From assembly GCF_000745015.1 (NCBI RefSeq), contig NZ_JQNA01000001.1:434001-498000 (forward strand): DNA of 64,000 nt. The letters run 5' to 3'. Below, piece by piece: positions 17,807-27,101 of the stretch. The notes under the pieces were generated by a model. It saw only the letters and a list, made by a program, of their open reading frames with translations, was not told the DNA's origin and ran no database searches. Positions within the stretch are counted from its first letter, which is position 1; the number at the start of each line of letters is the position of its first letter. The translations under genes were made by a program, and so were the position numbers. This DNA is from Burkholderia sp. 9120. Its GTDB lineage: Bacteria > Pseudomonadota > Gammaproteobacteria > Burkholderiales > Burkholderiaceae.

Positions 17807-18937
17807 TCACGGTGTCAGGTCAGATGGCCTGGAGGACGTGCGCAACCCGGCGACCCGTTGAGAGAGCGTCTGACGAAGGGTACTCGCGGAGAAGGCGAGC
17901 AGGCCCCAACGCGTGTTCGCGATCTGCATGCTCCACACCGCCGTAAAGTTATCGCGGCTCCAATAGCCCTTGAAGTTCTCCGGCCCCACACCCATGTCGA
18001 GATCGAATCCTTGCTCAAACACCCATTTGACACTCGCCTCCATGGCGATGGTGCCCGGGGCGAACTTGCCATGCTTCGGATCGAAGCTTCCAATGACGCC
18101 GTCGATGCAACGCTTGCCTAGCCCGAGCACGTTGACGGCGACCGCTGCGCCATCGAGAGACACCACCAGCAGGCGCGCGAGGACGTCATCCTGTCGCTGG
18201 TTCAACAAGTCGATGAGGAAATCGCGGTAGTCATTCGAGAACAGCCACTCTCCCTTCTTGCCGACACGATCCGCCCACTCGCGCTTGCACGCCAGCATCC
18301 AGTCGACCATCTTTTCGTTCTCGGCTGCGTCGTCGGGACCCAGCACACGTATTTCCACCTCGCCCTGTTTCTCAAGACGACGTTGGCGTGCGCCGGGCTT
18401 TCTTCCCGAGAGCATGCCGAGCGAAGCGCAATAGGCACCCCAGTCGTTTTCCGAGCGCAACTTTGCGACTGCGGAAAAATGTTGTCTCGCGACCATGACG
18501 CGTCGGTGATGCGACGCAAGGCTGTGCAGATCGGAATTTACGCTGAGGTAAGGCAACAGAATGATGTCGGAATCGCAACGTTGATGCGCTGCGCGCCACA
18601 ACTGCTCGACGACAGCGAATGTCGAAGGCCCATCCTCCACAAGAACGCTCGTGTGATCGGTGGCTTCAGGACTCAGCGGGCGAAGAACGGTCCAGAAAAA
18701 TTTCCTGTAGCTCACAAGCGGCCATACGGCGACAAGCCGCCCGTTCTCACGCAAAAGGATAATGCGCAGTTTTCTCGCGCGCGGCCTGGCGATACGTAGC
18801 CAGCAAAGCCAGCAAACCGTGAAGGCTTGATGATGGCGGCCGTTTGCTCCCGACCAGAGCGCGTCCCACTCCTCTCGCAACGCGTAGAACTCCGTGGGAT
18901 TCGTGATTACCTTCAATTGCAGAGTGGCGGCATTCAT
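17807..18937 (-). CDS. GNAT/FemAB-like acyltransferase (BioF2-like, CelD-type)
   Basis: A 376-residue cytoplasmic protein of the acetyltransferase family often found in exopolysaccharide loci. It starts LQLKVITNPTEFYALREEWD, the typical opening. The C-terminal half has the GNAT-like part: VVSLDGAAVAVNVLGLG, SFDPKHGKFAPG and FDLDMGVGPENFKGYWS. It probably transfers an acyl or aminoacyl group to a sugar or lipid-linked intermediate. The ATG at 18937 fits the family start; an upstream GTG at 19069 would add 44 unlike residues. Neither has a strong ribosome site. It follows the GT4 gene by about 160 nt and is the outermost gene of the polysaccharide locus. Confidence 0.75.
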   Translation of the reverse strand: MNAATLQLKVITNPTEFYALREEWDALWSGANGRHHQAFTVCWLCWLRIARPRARKLRIILLRENGRLVAVWPLVSYRKFFWTVLRPLSPEATDHTSVLVEDGPSTFAVVEQLWRAAHQRCDSDIILLPYLSVNSDLHSLASHHRRVMVARQHFSAVAKLRSENDWGAYCASLGMLSGRKPGARQRRLEKQGEVEIRVLGPDDAAENEKMVDWMLACKREWADRVGKKGEWLFSNDYRDFLIDLLNQRQDDVLARLLVVSLDGAAVAVNVLGLGKRCIDGVIGSFDPKHGKFAPGTIAMEASVKWVFEQGFDLDMGVGPENFKGYWSRDNFTAVWSMQIANTRWGLLAFSASTLRQTLSQRVAGLRTSSRPSDLTP

Positions 18938-19098
18938 AAAGGTTCGAGAAATGTTATCCAGATCGATCGGCGTTCGGCAGCGACTGCCGGACACGCCGAT
19001 CCCCTCGCCACCCGCCAGCCCCTGCCTCGTGCTTGCCTCGGTGACCGCACTCCCTTGCGTCACGAACACGTTGTCGATTGGGATCGACGCACTGTGTT

Positions 19099-20367
19099 CT
19101 AACTCATCCAGACTTCCTCACTCCAACATGCCGCACGCGCACGATATCGTTCGAGCACGCGTTCGAGCGTCGACAAGCGGTCCTCGTCATCGAGGCTCGC
19201 AAGACGCCGCTTGCCACGCGCGATCATCTCCTGGCGTAACGCGGGCTGCTCGATCAGCCTGTAGAGCGCGTCCGCCATGCTGTCGGGTCGAGCCAGATCG
19301 ATCAGGAGTCCCGCGTCGCCGACCTGCTCGCGCAGCGTCTCGAGGTCCGGGTAAAGCACCGGTACGCCCAGGCTGAACGCCTCGAGCGGCGGCAGATTGG
19401 TTGGGCCGAAATAGGTGGGCATCACCAACGCGATCGACTGGCGATACAGGTAGGGCACGTCTTCATCCGGAACGAACCCGAGGAAGAACACGCGGTCGCT
19501 CAGACCGAGATCGGCGGCGACCGAACGCACATATCGCATATTGCCGAAATCTCTTCCGGTGAAGACAGCGCCTACACGGATGCCGTAGCGAGATTCCAGC
19601 ATGTGCAGCCCCTTCAACAGAAACACGTGGTTCTTGTGCGACCAGAACTGCGCCGGATAGTAAACGTATTGAAAATCGCGCGGCATGTCGTACTTCGTCC
19701 GAACATCGATGAAGTTCTCCGCGTACGCCTCGTCGGAAAGTACGGTGGCGCGCGCAGGCGAGAATGGCATCAAATGCACGCGCTCGCTGTCGACGCAATA
19801 TCGCCTGACCACATTCTCGCGGCCTGCCCGGGAATCGACAAAGATGCCGCTCGCCTTCTTCAAGGCGGATTCGTAAAGCAATTCGCGGCGTTCGAATTCG
19901 TGCCTGATCCGGACTTCGGGAAATTCGACTTCGTCACGATGCGACAGATCCCAAACAGTGAACAGGTAGTTGAATCGGTCGATCTGCAGTGCAAGGTAGG
20001 ATGGCGTTGTAAAGTACACGATATCCGCGCGCATCAGCGAAAGCAGGCGGTCTACCGAAGTAATCCTGCCCGGTTGCCGCAGCAACGCGCGCGGGCCTCC
20101 CAGGTTATAGATCGAACCGAGTCTCGCCGCCAGCCCGCGCAGGCGATGCACTGGAAAGAAGACGGCTTCGATGCCGCTGCGTCGCAAGTCGTCGATATTG
20201 GATCGCCGCGTCGCCACGAATTCAACGGCGCAAAGTTCCGAAGGAAGTTTCTTGAGCAGCAACGCAGCGTTCTTGGCCTGCTGATACCCCCCGCCAAAGC
20301 CCTGGTCGTAGTCGATGAACGCGACTATACGAATCGATCTTTCCAAGAAACCGTTCAAATTCTTCAC
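19099..20367 (-). CDS. family 4-type glycosyltransferase
   Basis: A 422-residue GT-B fold glycosyltransferase. The C-terminal domain shows YYPAQFWSHKNHVFLLKGLH (nucleotide-sugar side start) and FLGFVPDEDVPYLYRQS. PTYFGPTNLPPLEAFSLGVP carries the GT4 region, here with P-T-N-L in place of the usual E at the first position of the EX7E motif. The start is GTG 20367, supported by AGGAG 9 nt upstream; longer frames reach into the neighbouring regulator. It adds a sugar to the repeat unit on the cytoplasmic face. Donor and acceptor cannot be read. The only other genes nearby on this strand are the acyltransferase and the GATase1-AraC gene. Confidence 0.82.
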   Translation of the reverse strand: MKNLNGFLERSIRIVAFIDYDQGFGGGYQQAKNAALLLKKLPSELCAVEFVATRRSNIDDLRRSGIEAVFFPVHRLRGLAARLGSIYNLGGPRALLRQPGRITSVDRLLSLMRADIVYFTTPSYLALQIDRFNYLFTVWDLSHRDEVEFPEVRIRHEFERRELLYESALKKASGIFVDSRAGRENVVRRYCVDSERVHLMPFSPARATVLSDEAYAENFIDVRTKYDMPRDFQYVYYPAQFWSHKNHVFLLKGLHMLESRYGIRVGAVFTGRDFGNMRYVRSVAADLGLSDRVFFLGFVPDEDVPYLYRQSIALVMPTYFGPTNLPPLEAFSLGVPVLYPDLETLREQVGDAGLLIDLARPDSMADALYRLIEQPALRQEMIARGKRRLASLDDEDRLSTLERVLERYRARAACWSEEVWMS

Positions 20368-20401
20368 TCCGGGCTCCTCATTCTTAATCTCGGCACAACC
20401 C

Positions 20402-21448
20402 TTACCGCGCAAACCGTGATTGCTCGTCCCAGGCCCTTGCCTCCGTCTCCATCGCGGGATCAGCCAGATCGCCGCCTTTCTTTCTATGGCGGAATTCCGT
20501 CGCCGACATCGAAAATTGCCTCCTGAACACTTTCGAAAGACGCTCGCCATTGGTCAGTCCGACCCGGCGAGCGATCTTGTCTATGGGCAGGTCGCTTTTG
20601 GCCAATAGTTCGCAACTGAGATTGAGGCGCGCTCGCAGAAGATGTTGCGATGGCGTCAGTCCCATCTCACGTTTGAAGAGCCGCAGAAAGTTGCGCTCGC
20701 TCATCGCCACCGCCTGCGCCGCGTCGCCTATTGAAATGGGGCGTCCGCAATTTCGCTCGATCCAGCGCGCGGACTCCTGTGCCTTTTCCGCCAGCGTGGT
20801 CGCGCCGACCGTGCTGAGCATGGTCGTCAGATGCTGATCATTGGAAGAGGCGAAGCGATCGGCCACCGCGGTCGCGATGTCGTGTCCGAGATCGCGCTTC
20901 ACGAGCGCGAGCGAGTTGATGAGCGCATCGCCGCGTTCCGTCGACGGCGCGACGTTAGGCGTTTCCGGACTCCAGATAACGCGATCCACTGAAGCCCAGT
21001 CACGCCGCGAAATACCCGCCGCCGCGAGAAGCACGTCGCCATTGCCGAGCGGGTTGACTACGCTGCTTTGCGAACATGCGATGGTCAATAACTCGATGAG
21101 CCCCTCGTCCGCGGCCGCGCGCATGGCGCCGGTTCCGCCCGCGATATACAGCACGTCGAAGCTTTGAAACCGCTGACCGCCCAGCCGTTCGGTCCACACG
21201 CAAACGGATGACGAGCAGGCTATCACGCCACCGCAGGCTGAGACGAGACGGACGCTATACGTCACGTTTCCTCTCAGACTGGAAGACTGAAGTTCGTTGG
21301 CAATATGCAGCGCCTCGGCAAGCGTGCCCGCTCCAAGCAGAGAGAAACCGTCGTACAACAGGATGCCGATCAGCTTCACCGCGCGTTCGCCAGGTGGGCG
21401 ATAGCGGCTGCTGATTGCTGTATCGCCCACGGTCGTCGCGTAAGACAT
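20402..21448 (-). CDS. GATase1-like AraC-family regulator (first copy)
   Basis: A 348-residue regulator of the FtrA/CdhR/GlxA type. A DJ-1/PfpI-like domain (about 25-190; KLIGILLYDGFSLLGAGTLA) is followed by an AraC double helix-turn-helix (about 240-330; ISIGDAAQAVAMSERNFLRL, IDKIARRVGLTNGERLSKVF). The position of the catalytic Cys in DJ-1/PfpI enzymes reads LGNGDV (135-137), so this domain is presumably a ligand sensor. AGGGAGG lies just before the ATG. It is closely related along its length to the regulator at 39364-40359. It probably controls the polysaccharide locus. The downstream GT4 gene starts only 34 nt after its stop. Confidence 0.87.
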   Translation of the reverse strand: MSYATTVGDTAISSRYRPPGERAVKLIGILLYDGFSLLGAGTLAEALHIANELQSSSLRGNVTYSVRLVSACGGVIACSSSVCVWTERLGGQRFQSFDVLYIAGGTGAMRAAADEGLIELLTIACSQSSVVNPLGNGDVLLAAAGISRRDWASVDRVIWSPETPNVAPSTERGDALINSLALVKRDLGHDIATAVADRFASSNDQHLTTMLSTVGATTLAEKAQESARWIERNCGRPISIGDAAQAVAMSERNFLRLFKREMGLTPSQHLLRARLNLSCELLAKSDLPIDKIARRVGLTNGERLSKVFRRQFSMSATEFRHRKKGGDLADPAMETEARAWDEQSRFAR

Positions 21449-21921
21449 GCTGTCACCTCCCTTTTTCCGGCTTCAGATGCCCTGCCCTGGCAAGCGTTGG
21501 AAAACTATTGAAAGCGCACGACTTTGGGAGCTTAGCGTCCGCTTCGACCCATCCTTATGGCAGTGGCGGGCAACACCATGCTTTTGGCCGAGAACGCCAT
21601 CCCAGGAAAAACTGCCCGGAAGATCTTCTGAACTCGCCGGCGGGAAGAAGAATCACGGCGGCACGCAGTTCGCACCTGGCACCTGGCGTTTCAACCCGGT
21701 CGAGATGAATAAGGCCTTCTCATACAGTTGCACGCGCAACAGAGCATCAGACCCGCCAACACCTTGCCGAAATCAGTCATGCGCGTAGCCCTGAACTGCT
21801 CGACGGCTACGCTCGGACATGAACGCGCACCGTTGGCATGGCTGCATTCGAAGAAACACCAGCTAGCTCGCGGCACGCGCGGATTTCGGCACCGCGACAC
21901 GACGAAACATGGAGTCGCTCT
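21449..21921. other. intergenic region between divergent regulator and methyltransferase genes
   Basis: 473 bases without a supportable gene. Several short frames exist but have no ribosome site, composition bias or family motif. The region should carry the promoter of the minus-strand GATase1-AraC gene and that of the plus-strand methyltransferase, and probably the binding site of the regulator itself. Confidence 0.45.
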
Positions 21922-22689
21922 ATGAGCTTCGGCACGAAATACTCGCGGTATTACGACGTTTTCTATCGTGATAAGAACTACAAAGCTGAAGTGGCGTTTG
22001 TCACCGAGTTGCTCGGCCGGTACGGAATAGTCGGGGGTCACCTGATGGATCTCGGCTGCGGCGCGGGACGCCACGCCGAGGAATTCGCAGCCGCGGGGTT
22101 CTGTGTTTCCGGCGTTGACCTGAGCGCCGATTTGCTTGCGCGAGCGGACGCCAGGCGCACCACGCTGTCCGGCGCCGTGGCGAAGCGACTGAGGTTCCAG
22201 CAAGGCGACGCGCGGACAGTCCGTACGGATGAGCTCTACGACGCGGTGGTCTCGCTGTTGCATGCCGCCAGCTATCAAACGACCAACGCCGACTTCATGG
22301 CCATGTGTCACACCGCGGCGACACACCTGCCACGTTCCGGACTATTCCTGTTTGATTGCTGGTATGGCCCCGCAGTCCTCGCGAATCCGCCCAACATCCG
22401 CGTTAAACGCGCCTCCCACGAAGAGGCCGATCTGATACGAATCGCGGAGCCCTCGATGCGTCCTCACGACAATACGGTCGCGGTCAATTACACCACCCTG
22501 CTGACGGACTGGAAAACGCAATGCGTCGAGACCGTTCTGGAGACGCATGTCATGCGCTATATGTTCCGGCCCGAAGTCGAACTGATGCTGGACCTCAGCG
22601 GGTTCGAGGTTCTGGACAGCGTGAAGTGGATGGGCGGCGAGTTGAGTGCCGGCGACCTGTCGGCAACGTTCGTCGCGAGAAAGCGGTGA
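21922..22689 (+). CDS. SAM-dependent class I methyltransferase
   Basis: A 255-residue cytoplasmic methyltransferase. SAM motif I is LMDLGCGAGRHAEEF (about 46-60), followed by an acidic strand VSGVDLSADLL and motif post-I/II QGDARTVRTDELYDAVVSLL. The start at 21922 (MSFGTKYSRYYD) has GGAG 7 nt upstream; the frame extends further but without a site. In this setting it probably O-methylates a sugar, perhaps a repeat-unit or chain-end residue. It is transcribed toward the ManC-like gene, and no terminator is visible between the two stops. Confidence 0.83.
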   Translation: MSFGTKYSRYYDVFYRDKNYKAEVAFVTELLGRYGIVGGHLMDLGCGAGRHAEEFAAAGFCVSGVDLSADLLARADARRTTLSGAVAKRLRFQQGDARTVRTDELYDAVVSLLHAASYQTTNADFMAMCHTAATHLPRSGLFLFDCWYGPAVLANPPNIRVKRASHEEADLIRIAEPSMRPHDNTVAVNYTTLLTDWKTQCVETVLETHVMRYMFRPEVELMLDLSGFEVLDSVKWMGGELSAGDLSATFVARKR

Positions 22690-22825
22690 TGCCTCGCCTC
22701 GCGTGCCCGCGCGAGCAGCCGCCGCCCCTTGAAAAGCCGCGGCGATGATGATTCGCCTGTCGCGGCTGATGCGACGCAGGAATGCGCAGATCATTGCGCA
22801 TTAACAGCCCGCAGTTACGGTACGG

Positions 22826-24346
22826 TCAGATACGGCCGTAGCAGTCGTCGAGACGCACGATATCGTCCTCGCCGAGATAAGTGCCCGACTGAACCTCGAT
22901 GATTTCGAGTTCCACCTTGCCCGGATTTTCCAGCCGATGTCGCTCGCCAACCGGAATGAACGTCGACTCATTCTCTGATAGAAGAAACTGCTCTTCACCC
23001 CGTGTGACGAGTGCCGTGCCGCGCACGACGACCCAGTGCTCCGCGCGATGATGATGCATTTGCAACGACAGGCGCGCGCCGGGCGCCACCATGATCCGCT
23101 TCACCTGGAAGCGCTCGCCGTGTTCAATCGAATCGTAATAGCCCCACGGACGGTGCACCTTGCGATGCATCTCGGCTTCGGGCGCGTGCTGTTCGCGAAT
23201 ACGCGCAACCAGTCGGCCAATGTCCTGTGCGTGCGATCGCTCGACGACGAGCACTGCATCGTCGGTGTCGACGACAACGACGTCGGACGTGCCGACGCAG
23301 GCGACCAGTCGCCCGCCCTCCGCTCGTGCATAGCTCGACGTCGCCCCTTCGAAAACAACGCGCCCGCTCGCGACGTTGCCGAGTCCGTCCTTCTCATTCG
23401 CCTCCCACACCGCGTTCCACGAGCCGAGATCCGACCACCCCGCCACCAGCGGCACGACCACACCCTTGCAAGGCGAGTCGGCTTTGCCGATGTGCCCCAT
23501 CACCACATCGTCGATGGAATCGGAGGGCACGCGGCCGAACTGGATCGGGCAAGGACGAATGAGGTTGCCGTCCGCCGTTCCTTCCCTGAGCGCCGCGGCG
23601 CACCTCGCCTGCATGTCACCGCCGAGACGCTCGAGCGCATCAAGCCACACGCGCGCCCGCACGATGAAGATGCCGCTGTTCCACCAGTAGGTGTTCGACT
23701 CGACGTATTGCGCGGCGAGTTCCGCCGTGGGATGTTCAACGAACCGATCGATCGAATAAGCGCCATTCGCAAGCGCCTCGCCGATGCGGATATAACCGAT
23801 GCCGGTATCGGGCCGCGTGGGCGGAACGCCGAGTGTCACGATCATCCCGCTGTCGGCGTGTTCCGCGGCAACCGCTATGGCCCGATGTAGCGCGCCACGG
23901 TCCGGGATGGAATGACACGCCGGCATCGCCACCAGGATCGCATCTTCATCGTCACTGATGGCCGCAAGCGCGGCGAGCGTGAGTGCCGGCGCGGTATCGC
24001 GGCGAGCAGGCTCGACGATGATCTTCGCCGCGACGCCGCACAGTCGCGCCTGCTCATCCGTCGTGAAACGATGTGCCTCGCCGCACACGATCGTCGGCTG
24101 GTCCTCGACGTCGAAGTCGAAGTCGCCTGCGAATCCCGCCATCCGCGCGACAGTCGCCTGTAACAGCGAGTCATGTTCCAGCACACCGACCAACTGCGGC
24201 GGAAACTGCTCGCGCGACAACGGCCAAAGGAGTGTGCCTGACCCGCCTGGGAGAATAACCGGAACAATCCGACGGCAGGACAAGGCAACCGGGACCTCCT
24301 CGCTCGCTACGGCCATTGCGCCTTCATAACTCACTACGTTTTGCAT
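22826..24346 (-). CDS. ManC/AlgA-like mannose-1-phosphate guanylyltransferase / mannose-6-phosphate isomerase, altered signature
   Basis: A 506-residue two-domain protein. The N-terminal nucleotidyltransferase (about 25-330) normally makes GDP-mannose from Man-1-P and GTP; the C-terminal cupin (about 385-500; RPWGYYDSIEHGERFQVKRI, LSLQMHHHRAEHWVV) is the Man-6-P isomerase half. The nucleotidyltransferase signature is altered. The family's GGSGTRLWPLSRE...PK reads GGSGTLLWPLSREQFPPQ, so the conserved Arg is Leu39 and the conserved Lys is Pro50. Other landmarks remain (NTYWWNSGIFIVRA, VAGWSDLGSWNAVWE). The start at 24346 has GGAG 7 nt upstream. It would supply the substrate for Gmd, but guanylyltransferase activity is doubtful. 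Confidence 0.85.
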   Translation of the reverse strand: MQNVVSYEGAMAVASEEVPVALSCRRIVPVILPGGSGTLLWPLSREQFPPQLVGVLEHDSLLQATVARMAGFAGDFDFDVEDQPTIVCGEAHRFTTDEQARLCGVAAKIIVEPARRDTAPALTLAALAAISDDEDAILVAMPACHSIPDRGALHRAIAVAAEHADSGMIVTLGVPPTRPDTGIGYIRIGEALANGAYSIDRFVEHPTAELAAQYVESNTYWWNSGIFIVRARVWLDALERLGGDMQARCAAALREGTADGNLIRPCPIQFGRVPSDSIDDVVMGHIGKADSPCKGVVVPLVAGWSDLGSWNAVWEANEKDGLGNVASGRVVFEGATSSYARAEGGRLVACVGTSDVVVVDTDDAVLVVERSHAQDIGRLVARIREQHAPEAEMHRKVHRPWGYYDSIEHGERFQVKRIMVAPGARLSLQMHHHRAEHWVVVRGTALVTRGEEQFLLSENESTFIPVGERHRLENPGKVELEIIEVQSGTYLGEDDIVRLDDCYGRI

Positions 24347-24539
24347 GACTGCACTCCGTGATCTCGTGTCGCATCTCATCGTTATCGCCGCGTGCCTTGA
24401 ATGTAGATGGCATTCAGGTTGGACGACCTGCCTGACCGAATGTGGCAAGACATTGGCGCGAACGGCATCGCGACGTTTTGCAAATCGTTGCGGTCAATAA
24501 CGCCATCGCCGACCTGTCTTCGGGACAGTCGCCACGTCC

Positions 24540-25979
24540 TCATGCTGAGCTCGTGCCTCGCTCGCCCGGTGCAACGGTGTGAGCGAATATGCGCTTTCTG
24601 AACAGGCTAAGGTAGAAGGTGTAGGACACGACGCTGGCTATCACGGTCGACCACACCACCCATGCGACTTCACCGAAGGTGGAAACCAGCCATAGCTTGA
24701 GTGAAAGTGCGATCACGCAGAACGGCACGACGACGACCAGTTGCGATCTCAGTTCTCCGACGCCATTGAGGAACATCGCGAAGGAATTGCCCAGCGCATC
24801 GGAAACCGACAGGACCGCGATCGCACAAAGAAGCGCGAATGGAACATTGAGACGATTTCCAACCCATTCCTTCAGCAACCACGGCGACGCTGCCAGTATC
24901 AACCCACTGGTCACGATCGCGATCGAGCCGGCACCCAGCATGGAAAACTTCAACGTCATGGATATGAAGCCCCGGTCGTCGCGTGCTTTTGCATCGGCAT
25001 AGAGGCCCCATAGCGGGACCGTGAGCATCGCAATGCCTACGGTCAGGAATTGGAACAGACGTTGCGCTACCGCCAGTTTCGCGACCTCCGACGCGCCGAG
25101 AAACTTTGAAACGATAACGGCATCGAAGCCGCTTGCGCACATGACGCCAATCTGTAAGACAAAGAACAGCGTCCCCATGCGCAGTAGCGTTTTCGAATCG
25201 CGCCACATCGTCCCCGGCTCCGCGCGTAACCGGGTTCTGAACAGCCCTCGTCGATTGAGCCGAAGCACCAGGCACAAGCCTATGCCGACCTGCACGCCGT
25301 ACGTGCTGCACACGAGCCACGGAATCGACACCTGATGTGCCGAACCCCAATACAAAAGCGGCAGAGAGATCAGATACCCGATGGAGTTCACAATATGAGG
25401 CTCCCACGCTCGCTGAAGACCGTGGAAAGCCCGCTTGACTCCTCCCAGGGGAATGTTCAGGCACGAAAGACCAAGGAAGATCGTCACGGCCAGGAGCGTC
25501 TCGTTGGCGGCGCCTTCGGAAGGGTAGTTGATGAGGGTTCTCAAGTTGACGAAGTGCAGTCCCGCGAACAGGCAGACTGCCGCTAAGGTACCGACCGACA
25601 CCAGCAGCCACACGCCATGCGTGATCAACTCGCGGATGCGACGGACGTCGTCGTTCGCCCGTGCCGTCGCAACCAGGTTGACCAGCCCGTTGCCAATTCC
25701 AAAGTCCAGCATCGATAGCGTGACGGCGAGACTCGAGATCGTCATCCAGACACCGAAGCGTTGCTGGCCGAGGTACGGAAGCGTCCAGGATACCGACGCA
25801 ATCAGGACGAAGAAAGCCAGACCCGAGCTAAAGACGTTGCAAAAAGTGGTGAGCGCAGCGCGTCGGTAACGGTCCCGATCCCGTCCCTCGGACTTGCCGA
25901 CGCCGAATGGCAGCATGCCGAAAAGACGCGATGACATGCCGAAAAGTGCACGGCGCGGAGCGGCCGGTCGTTGCATCAT
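24540..25979 (-). CDS. Wzx-like polysaccharide flippase (MATE/MOP superfamily)
   Basis: A 479-residue membrane protein with about 12-14 hydrophobic segments, no signal peptide and a basic cytoplasmic N-terminus. Features of polysaccharide exporters include FGVWMTISSLAVTLSMLDFG, the helix after GIGNGLVNLVATA and the mid-protein GTLFFVLQIGVMCASGFDAV. It flips the undecaprenyl-linked repeat unit across the inner membrane. It starts 3 nt after the aminotransferase stop, so cupin-DegT-wzx form a tight operon. The assignment as Wzx comes from topology and context. Confidence 0.85.
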   Translation of the reverse strand: MMQRPAAPRRALFGMSSRLFGMLPFGVGKSEGRDRDRYRRAALTTFCNVFSSGLAFFVLIASVSWTLPYLGQQRFGVWMTISSLAVTLSMLDFGIGNGLVNLVATARANDDVRRIRELITHGVWLLVSVGTLAAVCLFAGLHFVNLRTLINYPSEGAANETLLAVTIFLGLSCLNIPLGGVKRAFHGLQRAWEPHIVNSIGYLISLPLLYWGSAHQVSIPWLVCSTYGVQVGIGLCLVLRLNRRGLFRTRLRAEPGTMWRDSKTLLRMGTLFFVLQIGVMCASGFDAVIVSKFLGASEVAKLAVAQRLFQFLTVGIAMLTVPLWGLYADAKARDDRGFISMTLKFSMLGAGSIAIVTSGLILAASPWLLKEWVGNRLNVPFALLCAIAVLSVSDALGNSFAMFLNGVGELRSQLVVVVPFCVIALSLKLWLVSTFGEVAWVVWSTVIASVVSYTFYLSLFRKRIFAHTVAPGERGTSSA

Positions 25980-25982
25980 CGC

Positions 25983-27101
25983 CTAGAAAAACCTGGCCAG
26001 CAGGTTGCGCACCGCGGCGACCGCGTGGTCCTGCTGCGCTTCGGAAAGCGCAAGACCACTCGGCAGATAGAACCCCCGGCGGCTCATGCGCTCGGCAATC
26101 GGAAAACGTTCTCCGTCGAATAACGCCTGCTTGAGAAAAACCGGTTGCTCGTGCATGGGCCAGAAGAAAGGCCGCGTACTGACACCAGCCTCCGCCAGGA
26201 GGGAGCGCGCCTCGTCGGCACCAATGGGCAAGCTGTCGTCGAGTATCAGGCCGAAAACCCAATAGACATTGTCGGCATAAGACTGCGTGAGCGGCGCCAG
26301 TTCGATTCCCCGGACGCTGTGCAAAAGGGATTCATAGCGCCGTCCCAACTCGCGCTTTCGCGCGATGTGCGCATCGAGCTTCTCGAATTGCGCCAACCCG
26401 ACTGCGGCCTGGAGGTTGCTCATTCGATAATTCCACCCGAGCTCTTCATGGACGAATCGCCTTTCCGGCTTGAAACACAGGTTTCGCAAACCTCTCATGC
26501 GTGCGGCCAGCGCGTCGTCATCGCAGACGATCATGCCCCCTTCGCCCGTCGTGATGTGTTTGTTGGCGTAGAAGCTGAAGCACGAGACGTCGCCGAAACT
26601 GCCGCATCTCGCGCCGTTGTATGTCTGGCCGATCGCCTGAGCGGCATCTTCGATAACAGTGAGGCCGTACTTCTTCGCGATATCTAACAGGGGCGCCATG
26701 TCCACTGGCAGACCGAATGTGTGCACCGCCATGATCGCGCGCGTCCGGCTCGTGACGGCGTCCTCGATTTTCGTCACGTCCATATTCCATGTATCCGGAC
26801 TGGAGTCGACCAGCCTCAATCGGGCACCGGTGCGAACGATGGCCGATGCACAGGAAATGATCGTGTGCGTGGGAATGATGACTTCGTCGTCGGGGCCGAG
26901 CTTCAGACCCGCGGCCGCCACGTCCAACGCCGCGCTGCCGTTGGCGACGGCAATCGCGTGTTTGCGGCCGACGTAATCCGCCATGGCCTGTTCGAAACGT
27001 TCGACGAATGCGCCGTCCGACGAGATCCACCCGCTCTCGATGCACTCGTTCAGGTAGATTTTTTCATTCCCGTCGAGCAGCGGTTCATTCACGGGAATCA
27101 T
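25983..27101 (-). CDS. DegT/DnrJ/EryC1/StrS-family sugar aminotransferase
   Basis: A 372-residue PLP-dependent nucleotide-sugar aminotransferase. The PLP lysine is Lys181 in FYANKHITTGEGGM; the pyridine-N-binding Asp is Asp152 in EDAAQA; NGSAALDVA (54-62) binds phosphate. The opening IPVNEPLLDGNEKIYLNECI and the YRMSNLQAAVG region resemble GDP-perosamine synthase-like enzymes. With Gmd in the locus, the likely substrate is GDP-4-keto-6-deoxymannose, giving a 4-amino sugar such as perosamine. If the adjacent cupin is a ketoisomerase, a 3-amino sugar is possible. It overlaps the cupin gene by 4 nt (ATGA). Confidence 0.87.
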   Translation of the reverse strand: MIPVNEPLLDGNEKIYLNECIESGWISSDGAFVERFEQAMADYVGRKHAIAVANGSAALDVAAAGLKLGPDDEVIIPTHTIISCASAIVRTGARLRLVDSSPDTWNMDVTKIEDAVTSRTRAIMAVHTFGLPVDMAPLLDIAKKYGLTVIEDAAQAIGQTYNGARCGSFGDVSCFSFYANKHITTGEGGMIVCDDDALAARMRGLRNLCFKPERRFVHEELGWNYRMSNLQAAVGLAQFEKLDAHIARKRELGRRYESLLHSVRGIELAPLTQSYADNVYWVFGLILDDSLPIGADEARSLLAEAGVSTRPFFWPMHEQPVFLKQALFDGERFPIAERMSRRGFYLPSGLALSEAQQDHAVAAVRNLLARFF

